From the NCBI GenBank assembly GCA_034429215.1, contig DAOUGI010000027.1, positions 1 through 18,205 of the forward strand: a stretch of DNA of 18,205 nucleotides, in the 5' to 3' direction. The notes beneath the pieces are model-generated. The model did no database searches, was not told where the DNA came from, and saw nothing but the letters and a program-made list of their open reading frames with translations. How positions within the stretch are numbered: the first letter of the stretch is position 1; each line of letters opens with the position of its first letter. Made by a program: the position numbers and the translations under genes. The stretch is from JAFGOG01 sp034429215. GTDB taxonomy: Bacteria; Chloroflexota; Anaerolineae; JAAYZQ01. Below are positions 6,219 through 13,802 of this stretch, piece after piece.

Positions 6219-7682
6219 ATGTTGTTGAAGCACTTTTTCCTGAACAAGATTGCCCACAGCTCCTATATCCTGGCCGGTAAGGCAACTTGTGCGATCATCG
6301 ATCCCCAGCGCGATGTCGACCTATATATCAGCCAGGCCCGCGAACTGGGCGTAGTCATCACCCACATCATACAGACCCATCTCCATGCCGACTTTATCTC
6401 CGGTCATATGGACCTGGCCCGCGAGACCGGCGCCAAGATCTATGCACCCCGGTCGGCCGAGTGCAGGTTCGACCACGTCCCTCTCGACGAAGGCGACATT
6501 GTCGAGATCGAGCATGTTCATCTGCGCGTGATCGAGACCCCCGGCCATACGCCGGAGCACGTCACTTACGTGGTGACTGACACCTCGAGGGGCGATATGC
6601 CCATCGGCGCCTTTGTGGGCGACGTGCTGTTTGTGGGCGACGTCGGCCGGCCCGATCTTTTCCCCGACCGGGCCATCAAGTTGGCCGGGAAGCTTTATGA
6701 CAGCCTGCACCAAAAGCTGCTCCGATTGCCCGATTATTGCGAGGTCTATCCCGCTCACGGTGCCGGATCATTATGTGGCCGCTCCATGGGCGCCAAGTAC
6801 CTTACCACCATCGGCTATGAGCGCCGCTATAACGCCGCACTTCAGCTCGGCAGGGATGACTTTGTCCGCTCCCTCACCTCCGACATGCCGCCGGCCCCCG
6901 ACCACTTTAGCCGCTGCAGCGACATCAACCGCGACGGTCCAGCCGTGCTGGCCGATCTGCCTCCCCTGGAGGAGCTGAGGCCGGCGCAGTTTCGCAAGCG
7001 CATGGAGGATCCAGATGTCGAAGTGGTAGATGTGCGCAGTTATACCGCCTTTGCCAGCCTGCACGTGCCTGGCGCCTGGCACCTGGATCTCAACGGCAAC
7101 TTTCCGACCTTTGCCGGATGGGTGCTGCCTACGGACAAGCAGTTCCTGCTCGTGGCCGATGACTATGGCGATGCTCTGGCCGCTGCCCTGTGGGCGCGCC
7201 GGGTGGGGGTGGATCGCATCCTCGGCTATTTGGCTGGTGGGATGGCCGCCTGGGCCACAGCCGGACAGCGCACCTCCGATATTCATCTGATCTCCGCTGA
7301 AGATTTGCACGACAGGGTCACCGGCACCTCCAATATTGTGCTGGTGGACGTGCGTGCCCCGCTAGAATTCCAGGACGGCCACATCAGCGGTGCAATCAAC
7401 ATCCCTGCCCCCGATCTGCGCAGTCACCACACCGAGCTCGACCCCGACAAGCCCACGTTTGTGGTGTGCAGCTCGGGGAATCGGTCCAGCCTGGCGGCCA
7501 GCATCCTCAAGCGGCACGGGTTCCGGGAGGTGCACAACGTGGCTGGCGGCATGACCGGATACAGCGCCGCCGGCTATGCCAGGCAATGCGCCGTCTGCGA
7601 GAATCCGCACGGATCGCGCTTTTTCGCCATTAGTTTCGACATACCCGAGACTGATGAGGATTGGGAGGAGACACTGCCATGA
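6219..7682 (+). CDS. MBL-fold persulfide dioxygenase-like protein fused to two rhodanese domains
   Basis: 487 residues. The N-terminal metallo-beta-lactamase domain (about 1-240) has the ETHE1-type ligands H54-x-H56-x-D58, H110, D141 and H180; a Phe follows D58 where many relatives have His, a known variant. Rhodanese domain 1 (about 250-350) lacks the catalytic cysteine (LVADD in the loop). Rhodanese domain 2 (about 365-465) has active C417 in CSSGNRSS. This architecture is that of CstB-like and related sulfur proteins, which oxidise glutathione or other low-molecular-weight persulfides and transfer sulfane sulfur. The ATG at 6219 is chosen from GGAAGGAGG at 6202-6210; upstream codons are not conserved-looking. 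Its stop overlaps the next start by 4 nt (ATGA), so the transporters are translationally coupled. Substrate is inferred. Confidence 0.9.
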   Translation: MLLKHFFLNKIAHSSYILAGKATCAIIDPQRDVDLYISQARELGVVITHIIQTHLHADFISGHMDLARETGAKIYAPRSAECRFDHVPLDEGDIVEIEHVHLRVIETPGHTPEHVTYVVTDTSRGDMPIGAFVGDVLFVGDVGRPDLFPDRAIKLAGKLYDSLHQKLLRLPDYCEVYPAHGAGSLCGRSMGAKYLTTIGYERRYNAALQLGRDDFVRSLTSDMPPAPDHFSRCSDINRDGPAVLADLPPLEELRPAQFRKRMEDPDVEVVDVRSYTAFASLHVPGAWHLDLNGNFPTFAGWVLPTDKQFLLVADDYGDALAAALWARRVGVDRILGYLAGGMAAWATAGQRTSDIHLISAEDLHDRVTGTSNIVLVDVRAPLEFQDGHISGAINIPAPDLRSHHTELDPDKPTFVVCSSGNRSSLAASILKRHGFREVHNVAGGMTGYSAAGYARQCAVCENPHGSRFFAISFDIPETDEDWEETLP

Positions 7683-8197
7683 ACTGGTTGACAGACATCA
7701 CTTGGTCGCCCTATGTAGTGGGCATTGGCATCGGTGTGCTCAGTTGGCTCACCTGGCTAGTTTCACGCAAGCCGATCGGTTGCTCTACCTCGTTCGCCCG
7801 GTCGGCCGGCATGATCGAGAAGCTTCTCCGTGGCTCGAAGGTAGAGACCCGGCTCTACTATCAGGAGTTCAAGCCGGCCGTGGACTGGCAGTGGATGCTG
7901 GTTCTGGGAATGATCGTAGGGGCGCTGGTTTCGTCGCTTCTGTCCGGCGATTTCCGCTGGCAGTGGGTTCCCTCCCGGTGGGCTGCCGCTTTTGGAACGA
8001 ACGTGCCGGTGCGGCTGGTCGCGGCTCTCGTGGGCGGCGTCCTGCTGGGTTTTGGCTCGCGTTGGGCCGACGGCTGCACCAGCGGGCATGGTATCAGCGG
8101 CGCGATGCAGCTTGCCATCTCGAGCTGGATCTCGGCCCTGTGCTTCTTTATCGGCGGAATCCTGATGGCCCAGCTTCTCTTTGCCATTATCGCCTGA
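7679..8197 (+). CDS. YeeE/YedE (TsuA-like) transporter half, first subunit
   Basis: 172 residues with about five hydrophobic segments. It shows two cysteine motifs of the YeeE/YedE family: C35 in IGCSTSF and C133 in DGCTSGHGISG. In full-length TsuA such cysteines relay thiosulfate through the membrane. This is a half-length protein whose partner is encoded 13 nt downstream, as in the two-subunit PmpA/PmpB arrangement. The ATG at 7679 follows GGGAGGAG at 7663-7670 and overlaps the upstream stop. Likely role is import of thiosulfate or another sulfur species that feeds the rhodanese fusion. The transported species is not shown by sequence. Confidence 0.9.
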   Translation: MNWLTDITWSPYVVGIGIGVLSWLTWLVSRKPIGCSTSFARSAGMIEKLLRGSKVETRLYYQEFKPAVDWQWMLVLGMIVGALVSSLLSGDFRWQWVPSRWAAAFGTNVPVRLVAALVGGVLLGFGSRWADGCTSGHGISGAMQLAISSWISALCFFIGGILMAQLLFAIIA

Positions 8198-8210
8198 CGG
8201 GGGAGGGAAG

Positions 8211-8750
8211 ATGAAAACAAGATTGCCTCTTGCCTGGGGTTTTCTGTTCGGCATCGTCTTTGGCTTTCTGTTACAAAAGGGTGGAGTAACCAAGTATGAC
8301 GTGATCCTTGGTCAGCTGCTTTTGACCGATTTTACCGTGGTCAAGATCATGCTCTCGGCCGTCGCCACCGGCATGATCGGCATCCACTTGATGAAGAGCC
8401 TGGGCTGGATCCAGCTCGATCCCAAGTCCGGTTCTTGGGGAAAGAACGCTGTTGGCGGCTTGATCTTTGGACTGGGCTTTGCTCTGCTGGGCTACTGCCC
8501 CGGCACCATTGCCGGGGCAGTCGGCAACGGCTACCTGGATGCGGCTATAGGGGGGTTGGCCGGCATCCTGCTCGGCTCCTGGCTCTTTGCTGTCCTCTAC
8601 CCTCGAGCTCGAGATGGCATTCTGAAACGCGGCTACTTTGGCGACCTGACCCTACCTCGACTCCTCAAAGTGAACGATTGGGTCGTCATCGCGCCCTTGT
8701 TTGTGTTGATTGTCCTGTTGTTGTACCTGATCGAGCGCGCCGGGCTGTAG
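8211..8750 (+). CDS. YeeE/YedE (TsuA-like) transporter half, second subunit
   Basis: 179 residues, about five membrane segments, ending in a C-terminal helix around 157-174. The family motif is GYCPGT with C96, the pseudo-symmetric counterpart of the cysteine loops in the preceding subunit. A short cytoplasmic insert (about 131-155) precedes the last helix. The start at 8211 is preceded by GGGGGAGGGAAG. Together with the preceding gene it would complete one YeeE/YedE-type channel. The gene converges on the SLC13 permease gene with only 34 bp between stops. Confidence 0.88.
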   Translation: MKTRLPLAWGFLFGIVFGFLLQKGGVTKYDVILGQLLLTDFTVVKIMLSAVATGMIGIHLMKSLGWIQLDPKSGSWGKNAVGGLIFGLGFALLGYCPGTIAGAVGNGYLDAAIGGLAGILLGSWLFAVLYPRARDGILKRGYFGDLTLPRLLKVNDWVVIAPLFVLIVLLLYLIERAGL

Positions 8751-8766
8751 CAGAAGGTTTTCTGCT
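8749..8766. terminator. Short hairpin between convergent sulfur genes
   Basis: AGCAGAA (8749-8755) pairs with TTCTGCT (8760-8766) around a GGTT loop, starting within the transporter stop codon. No U-run follows, so it is a weak terminator candidate. Confidence 0.35.
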
Positions 8767-8784
8767 CCAGGTTCTTGACCGTGC

Positions 8785-11124
8785 TCAGAACGGCCAGACC
8801 AGCGGGATAACCAGCAAGGCAACCGCCAAAACTACGATGGTGAGCGGCAAGCCTACTCGGACATAGTCGGTGAAGCGATAGCCGCCCGGCCCCATGATCA
8901 GCAGATTGCTGGAATGGCCTACCGGGCTAAGGAAGGCGGCCGAGGCTGCTACAGCCACCATCATGAGCAGGGGATAGGGCGATACGCCCAGGTCGACGGC
9001 CGTGCTGATGGCAATTGGCGCCAGCAGCACAGCGATGGCCGGGTTGGGCATTGCCTGAGATGCCAGCACCGCAATCAGGCCCAGCCCGGCCATCACTGCC
9101 AGCACGCCCCAGCCACCGGTTACAGCGACCAGGCCGCCGGCCACCCAGTGTGCGGCGCCACTCCGCTCCAGGGCGATCCCGAGGGGCAACATGCCGGCAA
9201 TCAGAAAAACAGCCTTCCACTCAATCGCCCGATAGGCTTCCTCCATTGTCAGGCAGCCTGTCAGAATCATAAGCACCATACCCATCACCGCGGCGATGGC
9301 GATGGGCAGCCAGCCAGCGATCGCTGGTATCAACACTGCGGCCATGATCAGCAGCGCGAGAGGTGCCTTTTCTCGCCGCGGTACCTCTTGGGCGCCCGCG
9401 GTGAGCACCAGAAAGTCGGGCTCAGTCCCTAGCATCTGGGCCCGGTCCCGCGGGCCGTAGAGCAAGAGCGCGTCACCGAACTGCAGGGCCATATCGCGCA
9501 GCCCGGAGCGATAGGCCCGGCCAGCGCGCCAGATAGCCAGAACGCTAAGACCGTACTTTTCACGAAAGTGGAGCTGGCGCAGCGTCTGCCCGGCCAGCGT
9601 CGTGCGGGGGGAGAGCACCGCCTCGATCAGACCAACGTGCTCCGACTCTAGCTCTGCCAGGTCTGCGACTGTATGTTTTTCCACCACCAGGCTCTGCAGA
9701 CCTTCAAGCGTCTGCACGTCCTCCCGCCTGCCCTTGAGCAGCAGCAGGTCGCCCTCCCCCAGCCGCTCGGCCGCGTCGGGCAAGAGATGGGTCGTCCCCT
9801 CACGCACAATTCCCATAACCCCCAGCCCGTAGGCGTCGCCCAAGCGGCTTTCGGCCAACGTTTTGCCCACCAGCGACGAACCGGACGGGACATGCGCCAG
9901 CATCAGCCGCTCCTCGAGCCGGTATTCAGCGGCCGTCTCGATCCGGTTGACGATGAGAGCGGACTCTGTCTGCAACGCGTCAAGCTTGGTGTGCAGGCCC
10001 TCAACCAGCAGGACATCGTCCTGCTGCAGTGGGCGCTGCTCCAATTGGGTGCGTAACGTGCCTCCCCCCCGCCGGATGGCCAGCACGACCACGCCGAAGC
10101 GGCGCCGAAACCCGATCTGATCCAGGGTCTGCCCCGGCAGCGAGGAGGAGGCGGCGAAGCGTACCTCGGCAAAGCCCATTTCGGCCGAGAGCAGCTTCTC
10201 TACATCCAGCGGTCCCTCTTCGACCATGATCTGCCGGCCGTTGTGAAACTCGGTCAGCCGGTCGAGGCGCCCTTCCACCAGCAGGCGATCGCCGGCCTGG
10301 AGGACCGCCTCGGGTGTGGGCGCCAGGCGGGTCACCCCGGTGCGAAGGATGCCGACAACATTGAGCCCAAGTACTGCTCCCAGCCGGCTCTGCAAGAGTG
10401 TCTTGCCTGCCAACGGCGAGCCGGGAGGAAGGTGCAGGGCAAAGAGCCTCTCGTGCAGCCCAAAGAACTCGGCAAGGTCGACCGGCTCACCCCGTGGCAA
10501 GCGCTTGATCTCGTGCACCGGTAGAAGGTGGCGTCCTACCAAAGCCATGAAGCCGATGCCCACCAGGGTTACTGCCAGACCCGTCGGGGCGAAATCGAAC
10601 ATCGCGAAGGGGCGCAGCCCATACTCCCGCATAACCTCGCTGATGAGGATGTTGACGGGCGTGCCGATCAGGGTAAGCATCCCGCCCAACAAGGTGGCAG
10701 AGGCAAGAGGCATGAGCAGCCGCGAGGGAGGGCGGCCGGTGCTCCGGGCAATATCGACCACCACCGGCAGCATCAACGCGGCCACGCCTACGTTGTTCAT
10801 AATTCCAGAAAGTGCGGCGGCCACCAGCATGATGACTAGAATGAGGCGCACCTCGCTCTGGCCGGCCAGGCGCAGCACCTGGCGGCCCACCAGACCAGCC
10901 AGGCCGGTGCGGGCCAGGCCGGCGCTGAGGATCAGCACCGCCCAGACAGTGACCACTGCCGGGCTGCTAAAGCCCGACAGTGCCTCGGCGGGGGTGACCA
11001 GCCCGGTGACGGCCAAGGTGACCAGTACCAGCATGGCCACGACGTCCATCCGCACCCGCTCCGTCACAAAGAGCAGGATGGCCACTCCCAGGATGGCCAG
11101 TACGGTTGCGATCTCTGGCGTCAC
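8785..11124 (-). CDS. SLC13/DASS-type anion permease with four TrkA_C (RCK_C) domains
   Basis: 779 residues. N-terminal membrane half about 4-203, with substrate/sodium-site marks NNVG (110-113) and GTPVN (154-158). The soluble middle holds four tandem TrkA_C-type repeats at about 215-295, 315-388, 402-482 and 495-572, each with the L.G.TL....F/L pattern and a late L...GD.LL.. strand. The C-terminal membrane half is about 586-779, with MPNPA (692-696) and SPVGHSSN (733-740). Relatives move sulfate, dicarboxylates or other anions. Most carry two TrkA_C domains, so four is notable. The GTG at 11124 is chosen for AGAGGA upstream and because the first helix begins there; an in-frame ATG further upstream lacks such a site. 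It lies tail-to-tail with a sulfur transport operon, so sulfate or sulfite is a reasonable but unproven substrate. Confidence 0.9.
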   Translation of the reverse strand: MTPEIATVLAILGVAILLFVTERVRMDVVAMLVLVTLAVTGLVTPAEALSGFSSPAVVTVWAVLILSAGLARTGLAGLVGRQVLRLAGQSEVRLILVIMLVAAALSGIMNNVGVAALMLPVVVDIARSTGRPPSRLLMPLASATLLGGMLTLIGTPVNILISEVMREYGLRPFAMFDFAPTGLAVTLVGIGFMALVGRHLLPVHEIKRLPRGEPVDLAEFFGLHERLFALHLPPGSPLAGKTLLQSRLGAVLGLNVVGILRTGVTRLAPTPEAVLQAGDRLLVEGRLDRLTEFHNGRQIMVEEGPLDVEKLLSAEMGFAEVRFAASSSLPGQTLDQIGFRRRFGVVVLAIRRGGGTLRTQLEQRPLQQDDVLLVEGLHTKLDALQTESALIVNRIETAAEYRLEERLMLAHVPSGSSLVGKTLAESRLGDAYGLGVMGIVREGTTHLLPDAAERLGEGDLLLLKGRREDVQTLEGLQSLVVEKHTVADLAELESEHVGLIEAVLSPRTTLAGQTLRQLHFREKYGLSVLAIWRAGRAYRSGLRDMALQFGDALLLYGPRDRAQMLGTEPDFLVLTAGAQEVPRREKAPLALLIMAAVLIPAIAGWLPIAIAAVMGMVLMILTGCLTMEEAYRAIEWKAVFLIAGMLPLGIALERSGAAHWVAGGLVAVTGGWGVLAVMAGLGLIAVLASQAMPNPAIAVLLAPIAISTAVDLGVSPYPLLMMVAVAASAAFLSPVGHSSNLLIMGPGGYRFTDYVRVGLPLTIVVLAVALLVIPLVWPF

Positions 11125-11188
11125 GGCGTATCCTCTTTTCAGATTATCGGGAAGGGCCAGACCTCGAGCCCGGCTAACTCCCATCAGA

Positions 11189-11194
11189 ATTATA
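11189..11194 (-). promoter_or_regulatory. Putative -10 box for the SLC13 permease gene
   Basis: A perfect TATAAT on the minus strand 64 nt upstream of the GTG at 11124. The -35 region is a T-tract from the adjacent repeat terminator, so it does not match well. Confidence 0.45.
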
Positions 11195-11214
11195 CACCCG
11201 GAATCCGTTGAAAA

Positions 11215-11381
11215 AAAACGAGAGACCTGTCCAAGACAGGTCTCTTTACATAAGGGACGGATGACGGGGGTTGTCCACCCGGTAACCAACGAGCTGTAGC
11301 GAGCATGGTCAGTTTGTGCATGCACAATATAACTACCATAGTCTTTCTGTGCATACGAAAACCGGAAAGGGGCACTCTTGT
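11215..11381 (+). repeat. Two-hairpin repeat, copy 1 (interrupted by the insertion sequence)
   Basis: Hairpin 1 is AGAGACCTGTC (11221-11231) with GACAGGTCTCT (11235-11245). After TTTACATAA comes hairpin 2 (about 11254-11280, with two mismatches in this copy), then GGTAACCAACG. The right arm contains a perfect 14-bp palindrome TTGTGCATGCACAA (11314-11327). Read on the minus strand, hairpin 1 is followed by CG and eight T (complement of 11211-11218), which makes a strong terminator guarding the SLC13 promoter from the insertion sequence. The repeat resumes at 13073 beyond the insertion. Confidence 0.85.
11376..11381 (+). repeat. Target-site duplication, left copy
   Basis: TCTTGT abuts the left end of the insertion sequence. 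The identical hexamer abuts the right end at 13067-13072. The uninterrupted site at 16428-16433 has it once. Confidence 0.9.
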
Positions 11382-11396
11382 CTCGACTTTTGCAGT
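11382..11396 (+). repeat. Insertion sequence left terminal inverted repeat
   Basis: CTCGACTTTTGCAGT matches the reverse complement of 13052-13066 without mismatch. Confidence 0.92.
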
Positions 11397-11531
11397 AGCC
11401 CCTGAGGGCAAAGAACGTTAACAACCGCAGATACTCAAGGCCCAGTTTTGGGAGCAAGGCGCACGCTCCCATCCCAGCCACTTGGCGTGGCCGGGCTAGA
11501 AGGAGGCGCCTGGGTTTCAGCAAGAGCTGTG

Positions 11532-12941
11532 TCAGGCGCAGACCGCGGCCAAGAGCGGGGCCATCAGTTCACGCAGGGATTGTCCTTGCGTCAATCCCAC
11601 ACTGATGAAGCAGGCCAGAGCCCACAAGCTCTGTGCCTGACTGACCCGACGCCAGAACGGCGTGCTGCCTTCGAGATCCAGCTCGAGTTGGCGTTGAAGT
11701 TTGTGCAAGAGTGCTTCGTCGTGTGGGGTGGCACGCAGTAAACTGTAGGCGACGGCCACGAGGCCAATATGCCGTGATATGGCCTGGAAGTCCCGCACCT
11801 GATACTTGTCCAACCCCTCCGCCTTGCCCTCTTCGTGATAGACTTCAACGGACCAGCGATGGCGGCGGATGCGCGTGATCCCAACCGATTGCCAAATCAA
11901 GCGATTCGAGTTGTAGAAACTGGGCGAGCCGGATAGGTCTGGTTCGTCGAAGTTAATCACCAGCCGTTGCTTGCCAAAGTTGTGGATCCGATGCGTACGG
12001 CAGTAGCTGTAGTAGGTCTCCTTCTCGCCTTTGTAAGCAATGCCGATCTTGTGGAAGACCGGCTTGCCTCCGGAAGCAACCGCCTCGAGATGCTCTTGCT
12101 TCAGTTCCTTGGCGAACTGCTCCAGGCTGAGACGGCCCTTTTTCAGGACGACCTGGTTGTCAGCGGCCAAGGTGCCCACGTAGGGCAACTCCAATTCTTG
12201 GTCCAGAAAACGGCAAAAGGCGGGTTGCGTATACCAATTGTCGAATGTGACGGGTAGTTTCCACTGCGGGTTCTGGTTCACCCACTTGCGCAACAGGTCT
12301 CGGGCAATCCACAACTTGCTCTGGTAGAGGGCGGCGACCTCTGGATTGCCTTGGTTTCGGCTCCACACGCCCAGCAGATACTGACGCCATTTCTTGGGGT
12401 CGCTTTCCTTCAGGGCGAACTTGCCTTCCCGCAGATGGATGCCTGCGGCCTGTAACCCCTGCTCGATCGTGTCCAGGTCCGCCGGGTGCCACAACTGGAA
12501 CTGGAGCGGATAGTCTGTTCGGTCGTCACTGTAGTGGAGGTTGACCAGGTTGTGAGCCCAGGTATAACGGCCGTCGACCGGGTCGTACAGACAGGCGATT
12601 TCATCAAAGTGTCGGCCGTAGTGGGTGAGCAGGGTGTCGTCTACACTGAGCACACCCTTTGGTTTCAGCTGCGTCCCGTTCAAGCTGTTCAACAAGGCCA
12701 AGCGTTGCTGATTCAGTGCGGCTTCCGAGAAGGGGCTGGCGGTCAACAGGCGGTTGAGACTGCTTTGGTTGCGGCTATTGGTGACGAAGAGACGGTTGAT
12801 GCCGTCCACTGTCTTGTTCTCGGAGATGATCAACCCACCCAGGTACCGTTGAAACTGTACCAGGGCTTCGGGTGAGAACACAGTCTCAAACCAGGGTGCA
12901 TAGTGTTGGACGATTTGAGGAAACTCAACCAAGGGTAACAT
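11532..12941 (-). CDS. DDE transposase (IS4-superfamily-like)
   Basis: 469 residues, apparently intact. Candidate catalytic triad: D101 in SVDDTLL, D234 in VTFDNWY, and E366 in a RWSVEVYHEEGK block that resembles the Y-R-E-K/'W-x-(I/V)-E...K' signature of IS4-like enzymes, with K373. It catalyses cut-and-paste movement of the surrounding element. The ATG at 12941 follows AGGAGG at a normal distance. The gene is transcribed away from hicAB and towards the SLC13 permease, but the repeat hairpin at 11221-11245 followed by eight U should stop read-through. Perfect ends and exact target duplication suggest a recent insertion. Confidence 0.93.
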   Translation of the reverse strand: MLPLVEFPQIVQHYAPWFETVFSPEALVQFQRYLGGLIISENKTVDGINRLFVTNSRNQSSLNRLLTASPFSEAALNQQRLALLNSLNGTQLKPKGVLSVDDTLLTHYGRHFDEIACLYDPVDGRYTWAHNLVNLHYSDDRTDYPLQFQLWHPADLDTIEQGLQAAGIHLREGKFALKESDPKKWRQYLLGVWSRNQGNPEVAALYQSKLWIARDLLRKWVNQNPQWKLPVTFDNWYTQPAFCRFLDQELELPYVGTLAADNQVVLKKGRLSLEQFAKELKQEHLEAVASGGKPVFHKIGIAYKGEKETYYSYCRTHRIHNFGKQRLVINFDEPDLSGSPSFYNSNRLIWQSVGITRIRRHRWSVEVYHEEGKAEGLDKYQVRDFQAISRHIGLVAVAYSLLRATPHDEALLHKLQRQLELDLEGSTPFWRRVSQAQSLWALACFISVGLTQGQSLRELMAPLLAAVCA

Positions 12942-13051
12942 GGCTCTGCCTCCTATCCAGTTCCAGACTCATGTTACCACTATTGGCAATTGTAGTAAAG
13001 CCCTTGCCTTGAGTATCTGGTTGTTAACGTGCTGCAGGGTCAGGTTATGTC

Positions 13052-13066
13052 ACTGCAAAAGTCGAG
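13052..13066 (-). repeat. Insertion sequence right terminal inverted repeat
   Basis: Perfect inverted match to 11382-11396. Confidence 0.92.
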
Positions 13067-13072
13067 TCTTGT
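13067..13072 (+). repeat. Target-site duplication, right copy
   Basis: TCTTGT, identical to 11376-11381. Confidence 0.9.
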
Positions 13073-13093
13073 CAAGCAAAAACAGGGTTGCCG
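13073..13093 (+). repeat. Two-hairpin repeat copy 1, distal remnant
   Basis: CAAGCAAAAACAGGG and the following bases match the end of copy 3 (16434-16453) with a few substitutions. This shows that the insertion sequence split one repeat. Confidence 0.8.
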
Positions 13094-13118
13094 CGTGGCC
13101 GTCGCTCGCAACGATGAC

Positions 13119-13147
13119 TTGCACTTTTGCCCTGGCGGTGGTATACT
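13119..13147 (+). promoter_or_regulatory. Promoter of hicAB
   Basis: TTGCAC (13119-13124), a 17-bp spacer and TATACT (13142-13147), 18 nt before the hicA start. It is located 53 bp outside the insertion sequence, so it is intact. Confidence 0.8.
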
Positions 13148-13165
13148 TTTGTCTGAGGAACAGCC

Positions 13166-13375
13166 ATGAAGATCCGCGATGTGATCAAACTGATTGAGGA
13201 GGATGGCTGGTATCTGGTTGTGACAAAGGGTAGCCACCGGCAATACAAGCACCCTGCTAAACCAGGGCGGGTGACCATTGCCGGACATCTGGGCGATGAT
13301 CTAGCCCCTGGTACTCTCAACAGTGTTCTCAAGCAAGCGCGGCTGGAGAAGCCAGGGCAAGGAAAGGGCAACTAG
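13166..13375 (+). CDS. hicA: HicA-type mRNA interferase toxin
   Basis: 69 residues, a small double-stranded-RNA-binding-like fold. It shows N-terminal MKIRDVIKLIEEDGW, the catalytic histidine H24 in KGSHRQY, and a C-terminal AGHLGDDLAPGTL segment typical of HicA/YcfA. It cleaves mRNA when free of its antitoxin. The ATG at 13166 follows GAGGA at 6 nt. hicB starts 4 nt after its stop, so the pair is one transcript. It sits between repeat copies 1 and 2, immediately beside the insertion sequence. Confidence 0.93.
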   Translation: MKIRDVIKLIEEDGWYLVVTKGSHRQYKHPAKPGRVTIAGHLGDDLAPGTLNSVLKQARLEKPGQGKGN

Positions 13376-13379
13376 CACG

Positions 13380-13604
13380 ATGTATCGCTTTCTTATCGTA
13401 ATCGAACGGGCCAATGGCAACTACTCGGCCTATTCGCCGGATTTACCCGGCTGCGTGGCAACGGGCAAGAGCCATGACGATGCCACACGCAATATGTACG
13501 AAGCAATTGAAATGCACGTGCGTGGTCTGATCGAAGACAAGTTGCCAGTACCGGAGTCGCACTCTTTTGCCGAGTACGTTGCCGTTCCTTCTATGGCTTC
13601 CTAG
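13380..13604 (+). CDS. hicB: HicB-type antitoxin (short form)
   Basis: 74 residues, the short HicB form with the partial RNase H-like fold: YRFLIVIE, then YSAYSPDLPGCVATG, then a helix with EAIEMHVRGLIEDKLPVPES. There is no C-terminal ribbon-helix-helix or HTH domain, so autoregulation would need another mode of DNA binding. It neutralises HicA by covering its active site. AAAGG upstream lies within the hicA 3' end. A weak 7-bp hairpin (13653-13659 with 13678-13684) follows the operon. Confidence 0.92.
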   Translation: MYRFLIVIERANGNYSAYSPDLPGCVATGKSHDDATRNMYEAIEMHVRGLIEDKLPVPESHSFAEYVAVPSMAS

Positions 13605-13709
13605 AAACAATAGTAGGAACGGCCAATTCATAGCTTAGCTGGCCCTCGGCCGAAAGACAACCTGATGCTTTTGTGCCTGTCTTTGTTGGATGGTGTCTGC
13701 GTGATTTAG

Positions 13710-13802
13710 TCAGATAGCTATGAGCTGCGGGACGAATATGGCTTGGCGGAAATGTCTATAGATAGCTTGGACGACACTGCATGCGACGACGCTTTGCCCT
13801 GA
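13710..13802 (+). pseudogene. Possible C-terminal gene remnant
   Basis: An open frame of 30 codons with protein-like composition (SYELRDEYGLAEMSIDSL, ending DDALP) runs to a TGA at 13800. It overlaps the start of the next reading frame at 13781, as in an operon. It has no good upstream start or ribosome site and the frame is closed by TAG at 13707, so it may be the tail of a gene truncated by recombination. Low certainty. Confidence 0.25.

Larger units (their letters stand above)
11382..13066 (-). mobile_element. 1685-bp insertion sequence with intact transposase
   Basis: Ends are defined by a perfect 15-bp terminal inverted repeat (CTCGACTTTTGCAGT at 11382-11396; complement at 13052-13066). 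A second, subterminal inverted repeat follows (11415-11440 versus 13007-13030, with a 2-base gap). A 6-bp duplication TCTTGT flanks it. One transposase gene fills most of the interior. The family is within the DDE transposases related to IS4/IS701/IS1634; the duplication length resembles IS1634-type more than IS701 (4 bp), but I do not assign a family. Confidence 0.93.

Noticed and set aside
10316..11299. 327-codon plus-strand open frame over the SLC13 gene
   Set aside because: Shadow of the permease reading frame; Arg/Pro/Thr-rich with no recognisable domain.
11314..11335. Palindrome plus TATAAC as an outward promoter from the repeat
   Set aside because: No -35 at an acceptable distance in copy 1 or copy 3, and no gene begins soon after it in either place.
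11215..11381. Short minus-strand peptides encoded across the repeat copies
   Set aside because: Similar peptides appear because the repeat itself is conserved. They have no ribosome sites, and base changes follow hairpin pairing instead of codons.
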